Source: Prolixibacteraceae bacterium (GTDB lineage: Bacteria; Bacteroidota; Bacteroidia; Bacteroidales; Prolixibacteraceae). From it: a DNA stretch of 64,000 bases. Under the pieces are notes generated by a model. The model saw only the letters and a program-made list of their open reading frames with translations. It did no database searches and had not been told where the DNA came from. Each line of letters opens with the position of its first letter. The first letter of the stretch is position 1. This document shows, piece by piece, positions 25,741 to 35,204 of the stretch. The stretch is from assembly GCA_023229575.1 (NCBI GenBank), contig JALNYZ010000007.1, positions 122,414-186,413 on the forward strand, read 5' to 3'. The translations under genes were made by a program, and so were the position numbers.

Positions 25741-27201
25741 ATGCAATTTGATCAGGTATATACTTTGTTGATGCAGAAATTGAAGGCCAAATTACCCGCC
25801 TATCTCACTTATCACAATGTAGGCCATACGCTTGCAGTGATTGAAGCTGCCGAGCATCTCGCCCTATGCGAAGGGATCGCAGGCGACGACCTGGTACTAT
25901 TGAAAACTGCTGCTTTGTTCCACGATGCGGGTTATATACATGTTTTCACAGGCCACGAAAAGCGATCCTGCGACCTTGCCCGAATACATCTTCCCGATTA
26001 TGGATACACGACTGAAAAGGTAGAAAAAGTTTGCCAGATCATCATGGTTACCAAATTGCCCTCTGTCCCATCAGATCCGCTGGAAAAGATCATGTGTGAT
26101 GCTGATCTTTATTATTTGGGTACAGAACAATATCCCATTTTTGCAGAGAAACTTTTCAATGAATTCAAGGAGGCAGGCATTGTGAAAGGCAGGTTCGACT
26201 GGTTGCCCAAACAAGTTGAGTTTCTCTCCGCACATCGCTATTATACCCAGACAGCGATACGCGAAAGAGAGGCGCGTAAACAAAAGAACCTGGAGAATTT
26301 AAAGTCAAAACTCGAAGCAAAGATTACTGAATCACATGGAAATAAACCATTGGAAATCATTCAGGATGTTCTTTTGATGGTGGTGGGGGTAATTTTTGCT
26401 GGATATGCCTTGAAAGGTTTTCTGGTTCCCAACCATTTTTTCGACGGTGGGGTCACAGGGATTTCTTTGCTGATCCACGAATTGTACCACTTCAACCTGG
26501 CCATTGTCATTATTTTAATGAACCTCCCCTTTATTGTTGTCAGCTATTTTTCTGTTGGATTAAGGTTCGCATTCCGTACGTTAATCAGTGTGATTCTTCT
26601 GGGGATCTGCCTGACTGTGCTACCGGATGTTGCAATAACTACAGACAAACTTCTTATCTCAATTTTTGGAGGGGTATTTCTGGGCATCGGAGTCGGACTG
26701 ATCATGCGCTCCGGCGCGGCCCTGGATGGGATCGAAGTGCTGGCCCTTTACACTTTAAAACGGACCTCCTTCACCATCACTGAAATTATTCTGGGCATTA
26801 ACATTCTTATTTTTAGTGTTGCCGCCTTTAAATTCGGGATCGAAACTGCCCTCTATTCAGTGTTAACCTATTTCTCGGCTACGCGTTGCATTGACTATGT
26901 TGTTGAGGGGATACAGGCCTATACCGGGGTGACCATCATTTCTGGGAAAAGCGAAATGATAAAATATCAGTTGGTCAATGACCTCGGAAGAGGAATCACC
27001 GTATACAAGGGAGAGCGGGGTTTTCTTCCTGGTAAATTTGAGATAAGTGCGGATTGTGACATTATTTTCACAGTGATTACCAGGCTTGAATTAAGGAAGT
27101 TAAAGAACCTGGTTTACAATTTGGATCCCAATGCCTTTGTTTTTGCCAATACCATCAAGGAGGCTTCCGGAGGTGTTATCAAACGGAGGCATCACCATTG
27201 A
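25741..27201 (+). CDS. HD-domain/YitT (DUF161-DUF2179) fusion protein
   Basis: The 486 residues form two unrelated parts. Residues 1-180 are an HD phosphohydrolase: YHNVGHTLAVIEAAEHL gives one His, AALFHDAGYI the HD pair, and MCDADLYYLG a later metal Asp. Residues 205-486 are a full YitT protein with about five membrane segments (from IIQDVLLMVVGVIFAGYAL) and a C-terminal DUF2179 domain (GRGITVYKGERGF, LDPNAFVFAN). YitT proteins are normally stand-alone, with unknown transport role. It follows the cyclase by 18 bp, so the HD part might hydrolyse a nucleotide signal; that is inference. The reading frame is open throughout, so the fusion is not an artefact of a stop readthrough. Confidence 0.85.
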   Translation: MQFDQVYTLLMQKLKAKLPAYLTYHNVGHTLAVIEAAEHLALCEGIAGDDLVLLKTAALFHDAGYIHVFTGHEKRSCDLARIHLPDYGYTTEKVEKVCQIIMVTKLPSVPSDPLEKIMCDADLYYLGTEQYPIFAEKLFNEFKEAGIVKGRFDWLPKQVEFLSAHRYYTQTAIREREARKQKNLENLKSKLEAKITESHGNKPLEIIQDVLLMVVGVIFAGYALKGFLVPNHFFDGGVTGISLLIHELYHFNLAIVIILMNLPFIVVSYFSVGLRFAFRTLISVILLGICLTVLPDVAITTDKLLISIFGGVFLGIGVGLIMRSGAALDGIEVLALYTLKRTSFTITEIILGINILIFSVAAFKFGIETALYSVLTYFSATRCIDYVVEGIQAYTGVTIISGKSEMIKYQLVNDLGRGITVYKGERGFLPGKFEISADCDIIFTVITRLELRKLKNLVYNLDPNAFVFANTIKEASGGVIKRRHHH

Positions 27202-27222
27202 ATTTCAATTACAATTTGAGCC

Positions 27223-28188
27223 ATGACAAAAATTATCAAAGAGTTTTCTGACCCAACAGTTACCATTGATGAGGTCGCCAAAATGAGTGTCAAACAATTG
27301 ATTGTCAGGGGCAATAAGTTTTCAAAAAATTATCGCGTAACCGGAAAAAATAAATTTCGCCTCAAGGATTACCCCTGTGATGAGGAGTCGGAATTGGGGG
27401 AGGAAGAAAAGCCTATTGCACAACTGTTTCTTGAGCAGGGGGTTAAAATTTTGTCTGAAATGCAGGATAAATTGTACGCCCAGGACAGATGGGCGTTACT
27501 GGTTATTTTTCAGGCCATGGATGCTGCCGGAAAGGATGGGGCAATTAAGCATGTCATGTCAGGGATCAATCCGCAAGGATGCGAAGTTACCTCTTTCAAG
27601 TCACCCAATTCGGAGGAACTGGATCATGACTATTTGTGGCGTTGCATGAAACACCTGCCTGAACGCGGACGAATCGGCATTTTTAACCGCTCTTACTACG
27701 AAGAGGTATTGGTTGTCAGGGTGCATGAAGAGATTCTAGGTTCACAGAAGATCCCCAAAAAACTGGTTACCAAGAATATTTGGAAGGAAAGGCTAAGCGA
27801 CATCAGAAATTTTGAAACTTACCTGAATCACAACGGGATTCTGGTGGTGAAAATTTTTCTTCATGTCTCGAAAAAGGAGCAGAAGAAACGGTTTCTCGAA
27901 CGATTGGAAAGACCAGAAAAAAACTGGAAATTCAGCAAATCGGATCTCGCAGAGAGAAAATTCTGGAAGTCCTACATGACCGCCTATGAGGAGATGATCA
28001 AGGAAACTGCCTCCGACAAATCTCCATGGTACGTTGTTCCGGCCGACAACAAGCATTATGCACGCATTGTGGTAGCCTCGGCCATACTCCATGCACTGGA
28101 TTCGATGAAACTTGAGTATCCTAAAGTGAGTGAGGAACAGGTAGCCGAATTGCAACGGTTGAGGCAGGAGCTGCTCGGTGAGGAGTGA
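27223..28188 (+). CDS. Polyphosphate kinase 2 family protein
   Basis: The 321 residues carry the PPK2 core: the Walker-A-like AMDAAGKDGAIKHV (about residue 102), the lid/Walker B region GIFNRSYYEEVLVVRVH and RLERPEKNWKFS. The domain uses polyphosphate to phosphorylate nucleotides (or the reverse); the class cannot be fixed by eye. Cytoplasmic. It lies 21 bp after the HD-YitT gene and closes a likely operon of receiver, cyclase, HD-YitT and PPK2, all linked to nucleotides. It converges with the CBM48 gene, whose stop is adjacent. Confidence 0.9.
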   Translation: MTKIIKEFSDPTVTIDEVAKMSVKQLIVRGNKFSKNYRVTGKNKFRLKDYPCDEESELGEEEKPIAQLFLEQGVKILSEMQDKLYAQDRWALLVIFQAMDAAGKDGAIKHVMSGINPQGCEVTSFKSPNSEELDHDYLWRCMKHLPERGRIGIFNRSYYEEVLVVRVHEEILGSQKIPKKLVTKNIWKERLSDIRNFETYLNHNGILVVKIFLHVSKKEQKKRFLERLERPEKNWKFSKSDLAERKFWKSYMTAYEEMIKETASDKSPWYVVPADNKHYARIVVASAILHALDSMKLEYPKVSEEQVAELQRLRQELLGEE

Positions 28189-29634
28189 TCACTGGCTTAT
28201 CCATAATACAGAATTATAGGTGCCATACTCGTTTTGTTCGTAAAGCTTGTTGCCCGGATCGATGATCCAAGTTTTATCGACAATGTATTTGTATGTGTAT
28301 TTTCCGGGTTTCAGGTACAAAGGAAAGATCCATTTTCCGTCCTTTTTAACCATGCTGTACCCTTTTTTGTTCCAGCCATTAAAACTTCCATTTACAATGA
28401 CACTTCCCGCATCCGCATGGTTGTTTAGCAAGAACAGGTAATTGGCCTTTAGGGCCAAAAAGGAATTTTCGTAATTTCCTTCACCTTTGGAGAAGGGATT
28501 TCCGGGATCAGTGATCCATTTCCCATCCACAATAAATTTGTACTCATAATTTCCTGCTGGCAGGATGTATGGCATTTTCCAGCCATTGGCTGTTTTATCC
28601 ATTAAAAGTTCGTCGGTTTTCCAGTTGTTGAAGCTACCGGCCAATACCACCCGGCGGGCATCGGTATAACCTGCCAGCGTGAATAGATAGGGCTCACCAA
28701 TGTCGAGAACAGAGTTGGTGGTTCCGTGACCGTCTTTGCGTTCTGAAGGATTGGCCGGATCTGTGTCCCATTTACCATCTACGATAAATTTGTAGGTATA
28801 GCTGCCATCGCGCAAATAGATAGGAAGTACCCAGCCATCCGGGGTTTTTGTCATAGCCAGCTCCCTCGGATTCCAATTGTTGAAATTACCTACAACATGC
28901 ACCGATCGCGAGGTTTCATTGCCTTTGAGTTTGAAGAGATGGTTGTTACAGAACACTACAGAGTTATAACCTCCCGCTCCATCATCTTCCCTCAACTTAT
29001 TGTAGGGGTCTGATATCCATGTGCCATCAATGATAAATTTGTAGGTGTATTTCCCTGGTTTGAGATCCAGGTCCACAGTCCAGCCGGTATCAACCTGTTT
29101 CATCGGATTTTGCGTGGTGCTCCATCCATTGAAAGAGCCAGAGATGTAAACATTTTTGGCGGATTTCCTTCCCGCCAGATAGAACCAGGCAGTTTTGTCG
29201 TAGTGAAATGTATAGGAGATTTCGAATTTATTTACCCCAAATACTTCTTTTCCGGGATCATCCTTACCCTCAAAACTTATCCATTTGTCGATTAGCGTAT
29301 ACAAATCTTCAGTGTTGACCTCTTTTTTACCCGAGTTTAAGTCGAAAGGTTTGGAAAGCTCTACCGTATAAGATTTTAACCTGACAGCTTTCCACTGATC
29401 CCCTTCGAAGTAGATATTAGCCTCACCTTTGAACGCCCTTGCCATAAGTGTACTGTCCAGATCAAAAAGTGCGGAGATCTCTTTCTTCTCTTTCTCAGAC
29501 CATTTCAAATTGAGTAAAAAGATTATCTTCCCATTTTCGATACGACAGACTTTATCCGGATCATATTGAGCTTTTGTATGTAACGAGCTTAATATGAAGA
29601 TGAAAAGAAGTAGTATGGATAAATATTTTCTCAT
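28189..29634 (-). CDS. Exported protein with four CBM48 (glycogen-binding) repeats
   Basis: This 481-residue protein starts with a signal peptide (ILLLFIFILSSLHTKA). After a unique N-terminal region of about 150 residues there are four tandem E-set/CBM48 domains. Each has the pattern FNGW or FNNW, then Y(T/E)YKFIVDGKW, then DPxN. The copies are VYISGSFNGWSTTQNPM (about 166), VHVVGNFNNWNPRELAM, VVLAGSFNNWKTDELLM and VIVNGSFNGWNKKGYSM. Such modules bind alpha-glucans in AMPK-beta and in amylases, yet no catalytic domain is present. It overlaps the upstream aspartyl protease gene by 4 nt, so the two are coupled. A surface or periplasmic alpha-glucan binder is plausible. Confidence 0.87.
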   Translation of the reverse strand: MRKYLSILLLFIFILSSLHTKAQYDPDKVCRIENGKIIFLLNLKWSEKEKKEISALFDLDSTLMARAFKGEANIYFEGDQWKAVRLKSYTVELSKPFDLNSGKKEVNTEDLYTLIDKWISFEGKDDPGKEVFGVNKFEISYTFHYDKTAWFYLAGRKSAKNVYISGSFNGWSTTQNPMKQVDTGWTVDLDLKPGKYTYKFIIDGTWISDPYNKLREDDGAGGYNSVVFCNNHLFKLKGNETSRSVHVVGNFNNWNPRELAMTKTPDGWVLPIYLRDGSYTYKFIVDGKWDTDPANPSERKDGHGTTNSVLDIGEPYLFTLAGYTDARRVVLAGSFNNWKTDELLMDKTANGWKMPYILPAGNYEYKFIVDGKWITDPGNPFSKGEGNYENSFLALKANYLFLLNNHADAGSVIVNGSFNGWNKKGYSMVKKDGKWIFPLYLKPGKYTYKYIVDKTWIIDPGNKLYEQNEYGTYNSVLWISQ

Positions 29635-30653
29635 TTTACATCTCCTTTCGTAAATTGGATACCGAACTGCCTCTTGACAAAGTTAATACACACAATGCCT
29701 TGTTCCATAAAATTGAATCCGAGCATTCCGTCAATCTTTGTACCATAGGCTTCACTTAAAGCTTCCAAATTGGATATGACAGTTTCCATTCCGTTTATCG
29801 GCTTGCTTCCCAAAGTAAAGTCGTTCATCCTTCCGAACAATACTTCTGAACGGGAAGACCCGGCACCGCGCAAACTTGAACGGCGGGTAATTGTTAGGGT
29901 ACTCAGTATATTTTTGCCGGAATAACTATTGATCACATTGGTTTCAGCGCCGGTATCGAGGCAGAAATTCAATGTTTTTCCTCCAATTTTTCCTGTCAGG
30001 TAGAGAATGTTGGAGTTGGTTTTGAACAATTGGGAATAATCCGGTCTGAATTTATATTGATCGTTAACGATTCTATTACCGGTTTTGTCGATCCGGTAAA
30101 GTTTCAGCTGATTACCTTTGGTATCAAGAATAATCTCAAAATCCCTGATCATGTTAAACCCAAAGAGTCCAAGGATTTTGATCCCCTTGCTGTTTTCAAT
30201 GTGACCGAGATTGGTCAGGTCGGCCCTGACCTTCTTGTAGGTAAGATTGGCAAATTCAATTTTATCAATTGTAATATGCTCAACGTTGCCAACAGAACCA
30301 GTAATGCCGTTTGAGCCTGAGACATCCGATCGCACATGGTTCCTGAAATAAGTACTGTTGAAAACCAGGCCGTTGGCCCCGGTGTCAAATACCAGATTGC
30401 CTGTTTCTCCGTCCACATTGGCTTCGACTAGTAGCAATCTTCCAGCACGTTTTAATGGAATGATAACCGAGTCAATTTTTTGGTCGTTTTCGGGGGTGTA
30501 ACTGATTGTTTGAAAAAGGGATGCAACTACAGGGGAAGGTAAACCGGAAATTGATGTGAAATTTTTGTTGGCTGTTGATAATGGCGATGCTACAAGTAAA
30601 GGGAAAGTGAAAACCAGAAGCAGGAACAATGTGATGGAGGTTTTATTGCTCAT
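29631..30653 (-). CDS. Exported double-DTG aspartyl protease-like protein
   Basis: The 340 residues have a signal peptide (SITLFLLLVFTFPLLVASPL). Two retropepsin-like halves each carry an active-site triad: LVFDTGANGLVFN (about 87) and FCLDTGAETNVIN (about 230), each later followed by a hydrophobic-Gly flap/psi-loop segment (ILGLFGFNMI, DGMLGFNFM). So it looks like a single-chain, pepsin-like arrangement, periplasmic or membrane-anchored. Its 3' end overlaps the CBM48 gene start, a coupling that suggests the CBM48 protein may be its substrate or partner (inference). Confidence 0.85.
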   Translation of the reverse strand: MSNKTSITLFLLLVFTFPLLVASPLSTANKNFTSISGLPSPVVASLFQTISYTPENDQKIDSVIIPLKRAGRLLLVEANVDGETGNLVFDTGANGLVFNSTYFRNHVRSDVSGSNGITGSVGNVEHITIDKIEFANLTYKKVRADLTNLGHIENSKGIKILGLFGFNMIRDFEIILDTKGNQLKLYRIDKTGNRIVNDQYKFRPDYSQLFKTNSNILYLTGKIGGKTLNFCLDTGAETNVINSYSGKNILSTLTITRRSSLRGAGSSRSEVLFGRMNDFTLGSKPINGMETVISNLEALSEAYGTKIDGMLGFNFMEQGIVCINFVKRQFGIQFTKGDVK

Positions 30654-30960
30654 GACCAGGATGTTGTTGAAAGGTCGACCACTTGTATTAGATTAATCTT
30701 GCAATCCAATCTTCAAATTGACCCACATTCAGCATGGGTTTACACAAATGTAACAGTTTTTTAAGAGTTCTAAAATTGAGAAACCGTTTCAATTTTATAG
30801 TTCCTATTTTATTCATTAGAAATCACTTGATAAGGACTGTGCCCTAGGCACATAATGTCGGTAGAAAGAGAATTTGACACAAAAAGAAATTTTAAAAAGT
30901 CTCTGAATTTTTCGGGTAATCGTAACGATTTGCCAGTGAAGTAAGAGGCATTGCAATTCC

Positions 30961-30990
30961 TTGTTTGTTGAATACAATTTTTTAAATTTG
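30961..30990 (+). promoter_or_regulatory. Candidate promoter of the GT39 gene
   Basis: TTG at 30961-30963 and TAAATTTG at 30983-30990 are 19 bp apart, a good fit to the Bacteroidota consensus. It would start transcription about 25 nt before the GT39 start codon at 31022. I see nothing else in 30654-30960. Confidence 0.5.
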
Positions 30991-31021
30991 ATGGGACAAT
31001 CGATAATTTTCAGGAGAAATT

Positions 31022-32581
31022 ATGCAACCAATTTTACGTGTTGAGCGCCTCAAAACATATCTGCGGGATAATCATAATAGATTAACTATTATCTTAATTT
31101 CCGTTCTGGGCGTATTGATCCATTTGCTGTTTTATCGAAATTTGGGTTTTCACAGGGATGAGTTGCTCTATTTTTCACTGGGAGAGCATCCGGATTTCGG
31201 CTATTTTTCAGTTCCTCCCTTGATTGGATTGTTAGCGGCGCTTTTGACGAAGTTGTTTGGCTACACCCTTTTTGCAGCAAAGATTCTTCCGGCTTTACTG
31301 GGTGGTGTGCTCGTCTATCTTTGTGCCATGCTGACCAGGGAGTTAAAAGGGGGTTTGTTTGCGCAAATCCTTGCTGCAGTTGGTGTAATTTGCTCCATCC
31401 TCTTTCTGAGGGCTTTCAGCCTTTTTCAACCGGTATTCCTGGATATATTCTTCTGGACCTTGGCCCTCTACTTCCTGCTAAGCTACCACAATTCGAACCT
31501 TAAGAAATACCTCTATCTGTTCGGCCTAACCGTTGGGATAGGGATTCTCAATAAATTCAATCTGTTGTTTCTTGTGATCGCAGTAATAGCCATACTTCCA
31601 TTTACCAAACACAGGAAACTGTTTCTTTGCAGGGATTTCTATCTGACCATTCTTCTTGCCTTTTTGATTGTTTTACCTAACATCATCTGGCAAATAGCAC
31701 ATCAGTTTCCGGTACTAAGTCACCTTTCCCAACTGCAGAATTCTCAGTTGACAAAAATGAGTTCCGCCACATTTCTGGTAGAGCAGTTGCTGATGAATTA
31801 CCCTGCGACGATTCTGGTATTGCCGGGTCTGTTATTCCTGTTGTTCAACAAAAGGGCAAAGGAATATCATTGGGTGGGTTATGTGTTGGTGCTTGTATTG
31901 GTCTTGTACCTGATTTTGCAGGGGAAATCCTATTATTCGGCAGGGATCTATCCCATGCTGGTGGCCGCAGGTGCTGTTTTCTTTGAAAGATACATCAGAA
32001 ACTACATGGCAAGGTCATTCATAATGCTGGTTTTGTTGCTGTTGGCCTGGTTGGTGCTTCCGATGGGAGTCCCCTCCAAATCACCGGAGAAACTGGTGGC
32101 CTATTTTGATGCAATGGCCAAAGTCACCCACAACGATGCTGTGAGAAGGTACGAAAACAACAAATACTTTCAGCTGCCGCAGGATTATGCCGACATGTTG
32201 GGCTGGGATGAGTTGACGGAAATTACCAACAAGGCCTGGCAACAGACAGAGCCTGATGGCCGATGCATCATTTATGCCCAAAATTACGGACAGGCAGGAG
32301 CCATCACCGTACTTGGCAAAAAATACCATTTGCCTGAAGCCATCAGTTTCAGCGACAATTTCAGGTACAGGATCCCCAAGACCTTTGACCATGAGATCAC
32401 CCAATTTATTTACATCAACAATGAATTGGGAAAAGATGTGGAGTCTCTGTTCCAGGATATTCAGGAAATAGGACGTATCACAAACCCTCTGGCGCGTGAG
32501 TTTGGCACCAGGGTTTATTTGTGCCAAAAACCACGTACCAGTTTTAACCAGTTCTGGAAATTAAGGATTCAAAATTTATAG
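31022..32581 (+). CDS. Glycosyltransferase family 39 (ArnT/PMT-like)
   Basis: This 519-residue polytopic inner-membrane protein has about ten hydrophobic segments. The first periplasmic loop has the family's acidic pair in GFHRDELLYFSLGEHPDFGY (about residue 41). The C-terminal 150 residues form a soluble periplasmic domain. The family transfers a sugar from a polyprenyl-phosphate donor to lipid A, protein or other acceptors. Neither donor nor acceptor can be read here. It is monocistronic and convergent with the YncE/phosphoesterase gene. Confidence 0.88.
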   Translation: MQPILRVERLKTYLRDNHNRLTIILISVLGVLIHLLFYRNLGFHRDELLYFSLGEHPDFGYFSVPPLIGLLAALLTKLFGYTLFAAKILPALLGGVLVYLCAMLTRELKGGLFAQILAAVGVICSILFLRAFSLFQPVFLDIFFWTLALYFLLSYHNSNLKKYLYLFGLTVGIGILNKFNLLFLVIAVIAILPFTKHRKLFLCRDFYLTILLAFLIVLPNIIWQIAHQFPVLSHLSQLQNSQLTKMSSATFLVEQLLMNYPATILVLPGLLFLLFNKRAKEYHWVGYVLVLVLVLYLILQGKSYYSAGIYPMLVAAGAVFFERYIRNYMARSFIMLVLLLLAWLVLPMGVPSKSPEKLVAYFDAMAKVTHNDAVRRYENNKYFQLPQDYADMLGWDELTEITNKAWQQTEPDGRCIIYAQNYGQAGAITVLGKKYHLPEAISFSDNFRYRIPKTFDHEITQFIYINNELGKDVESLFQDIQEIGRITNPLAREFGTRVYLCQKPRTSFNQFWKLRIQNL

Positions 32582-32613
32582 TACCCTGAAGTTCTTAAAT
32601 TCAGTATGTCTCG

Positions 32614-35070
32614 TTAATCATCATCTCCATCACCTTGCTTTTCAGGTGTGAAGAAAGCTGCATGGACCGGAGCAGGGCAGGGGCTGTTCAGTCCGTGGAC
32701 CGCTGCCCAGATTACCTCATTGAACAGCGCGTCTGGTATTCTATCCTCTTTGCTGAGGTCGAATTTCTCGCTCAGTTTGGAGAGCCTGTTTTGCTCTTTG
32801 TTCTTCAGGTTCAAATCGATCTGGTTGGGTACGGACTTGAACGGAGGATGGTTGGCCGTCGTGTTGAAACACCTCCACATCGGCTCGGCAGCGGCATCGT
32901 ATTGGCTCATTGGGGGTAAGCCAAGTATCAGCTCAATGGTACGCAAAGCGGAACTGGTCGAATATATGGTGTGGTCTACATATCCCTGTTTTACAAAACC
33001 TCCTGCAACATAGGTGGTCGAACGGTGGGCATCCACATGGTCCGGACCATTTTGCGCATCGTCTTCCAGCATGATGATGACGCTCTCCTTCCAGATGGGC
33101 GATTTGCTTAGGTATTCAACGAAAAGTCCACAGGCCAGGTCATTGTCTGCATTGTGTGCTTTGGGTGTTGGCTTTCCCACTCTGAGACCTTCAGTATGGT
33201 CGTTGGCAAACCTGATGGTGCTCAATCGCGGCGCCTTGCCTGCAGCCAGCAAAGTTTCAAAATCCCTTTTCCACATGTAGAACCGGGAGGTGTCGCGGAT
33301 TGATAGTTCAAAGCCGGTATAATTCGGACAAATATGATCGGTCAAAACAGGGATATTGGCAGTAAAAGAATCAGAAACAAACTCCCCGTAAGTACGGAAA
33401 GAGATACCATAACGTTTGCAGTAATCCCAAAGGAAACCGTCTTTGTTGTCGGCAGTTTTCTTTTCACCCTCTCCGGGATAGGTGCCTCCCCGGCCACCAT
33501 AGCTGCTTGGCCAGTTTTTCTCCAGATAGTCGGTTCCATAGGCGCCCATGGTCCAGTTGTGGCCATCTGCGCTCACCTCGCCATCGACATAAAAATTGTC
33601 GAGCAAGACAAACTCTTTCGCGATTTTGTGCAGGTTGGGCGTAACCTTTTCCCCGAAAAGCACCAGCCGCGGATCTCCGTTTCCCTCCGGAATATCACCC
33701 AGCACCTGGTCGTAAGTCCTGTTCTCCTTGATCACATAAAACACATATTTTATGGGGGAGAGATCGCCTACCCTGGTCGGAATGGGGTTGCCTTTCTCTC
33801 CATTGCTAACCATCTCCTTCTCTTTGGAATAGGGGGTGTTTTTGTAGACAAGCTGCGAGTAAAGGGCCATTTTATTAAGGTCGGGTGTTGGAATGGACTG
33901 AAGGGTTCCCGTAAACAATCCACCGATGTATTGAACCTTTGTTTTTTGCAGGTCGGCATGATGGGCAATAGCTTCATCCTTGCTGACCGGACTCGGACCG
34001 TCAGGATTTGGCTTGGAGGTCAACCCTTTGCCATTGGTGACGTAGATGGTATTTTTTATCACGCGAACACAGGTGGGATACCATCCGGTAGGAATAAACC
34101 CTTTGCTCTTGCTGTAGCCCGGATTGCCCACATCGAAAACAGCAAGGCAGTTGTTGTCGGCATTCGCGATATAGAGTGTTTTCTCGTCATCGCTCAATGC
34201 CAGACTGTTGGCAGTAGAGCCTGCAGGGGAGTTGGGATAAAGGGCGGAATTCAAAATCTCGATCACCCTATTTTTTTCGGTGGATATGACCGAGACCGAA
34301 TTGTCATTGGCATTGCTCACAAACAGGTATTTCCCGTTGCGCGAAATGCAGAGGTCGTTGGGGTTGTCGCCTACCGGGATGAAACCTGAGACCTGCTGCT
34401 TTTCGGTGTCGAACACGACCACTTTGTCACAACCCCAGCAAGAAACGTAGAGGGTTTTGTTGTCGTTGGAAAGCAGGCAGGTGTATCCTTCGCCCCCCAG
34501 TTGGATTTTGTTTTTTATCTTTTTTGCTTTCAGGTCGTAGACATAGAGCGAATTGTCCTCTTTTGTCACGGTATAGAGCAACTGCTGTTTGTCGTCAACG
34601 GCAATACCGGCAATCGAAATTCTTACAGGCCAGGGCTTACCGAGGACCAAGGTGTCGTGGGGCACGATCTTTTTGTTATTGATCTGGTACTGCATGATCC
34701 AGTTGTCATTTCCACCTGAAGCGAACAAATACTTACCATCTTTCGAGAAAGTCAGTCCCAGCCAACCCTTGGCGATGATGACAGAGTCGAGCAGCTGCAT
34801 CTTTTCGGCATCGATCAGGTGGATGCTTTGGTCGCTTTGACCGTTGTTGGTCACTGCAATCAACTTCCCGGAAGGCGAAACAGCCATATTGAGCGGTAGA
34901 TCGCCAACCGGCAACATCTTGCCGACCGGCGTCAGTTTCCATCCGTTGGGCAGCGACACCCGGCCCGATTCAAGCTCTTTCAGCGTCTGGCTTTTTACCT
35001 GGAAGGCAACAAACATCAGCAATGCCATACCCAAAACCGGCACTATAATTTTCACTTTTGAAGTTATCAT
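32614..35070 (-). CDS. YncE-like beta-propeller/phosphoesterase fusion
   Basis: The 818 residues begin with a signal anchor (IIVPVLGMALLMFVAFQV). A seven-bladed YVTN/YncE-type propeller occupies about residues 55-390 (repeated forms of YLFVSNANDNSVSVISTEKN and TLYIANADNNCLAVFD). The C-terminal alkaline-phosphatase-superfamily esterase runs from YVFYVIKENRTYDQVLGD (about 455), with FYVDGEVSADGHNW and ILEDDAQNGPDHVDAHRS giving metal-binding residues. Such fusions are exported and may hydrolyse phosphoesters in the periplasm; the substrate is unknown. Single gene, length normal for the bifunctional family. Confidence 0.88.
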   Translation of the reverse strand: MITSKVKIIVPVLGMALLMFVAFQVKSQTLKELESGRVSLPNGWKLTPVGKMLPVGDLPLNMAVSPSGKLIAVTNNGQSDQSIHLIDAEKMQLLDSVIIAKGWLGLTFSKDGKYLFASGGNDNWIMQYQINNKKIVPHDTLVLGKPWPVRISIAGIAVDDKQQLLYTVTKEDNSLYVYDLKAKKIKNKIQLGGEGYTCLLSNDNKTLYVSCWGCDKVVVFDTEKQQVSGFIPVGDNPNDLCISRNGKYLFVSNANDNSVSVISTEKNRVIEILNSALYPNSPAGSTANSLALSDDEKTLYIANADNNCLAVFDVGNPGYSKSKGFIPTGWYPTCVRVIKNTIYVTNGKGLTSKPNPDGPSPVSKDEAIAHHADLQKTKVQYIGGLFTGTLQSIPTPDLNKMALYSQLVYKNTPYSKEKEMVSNGEKGNPIPTRVGDLSPIKYVFYVIKENRTYDQVLGDIPEGNGDPRLVLFGEKVTPNLHKIAKEFVLLDNFYVDGEVSADGHNWTMGAYGTDYLEKNWPSSYGGRGGTYPGEGEKKTADNKDGFLWDYCKRYGISFRTYGEFVSDSFTANIPVLTDHICPNYTGFELSIRDTSRFYMWKRDFETLLAAGKAPRLSTIRFANDHTEGLRVGKPTPKAHNADNDLACGLFVEYLSKSPIWKESVIIMLEDDAQNGPDHVDAHRSTTYVAGGFVKQGYVDHTIYSTSSALRTIELILGLPPMSQYDAAAEPMWRCFNTTANHPPFKSVPNQIDLNLKNKEQNRLSKLSEKFDLSKEDRIPDALFNEVIWAAVHGLNSPCPAPVHAAFFTPEKQGDGDDD

Positions 35071-35204
35071 GGACTTTTTTTTGGTAGTTGTTAATAAGAT
35101 AACAGTTCAGTTTCTTTGTTTTCTATTATACCCGAAAGTTCGGTATTTGTTTCCAATAATCAAACGGGGTTTGTCATTCAACCATCAGGTGTAGCCATTC
35201 AATT

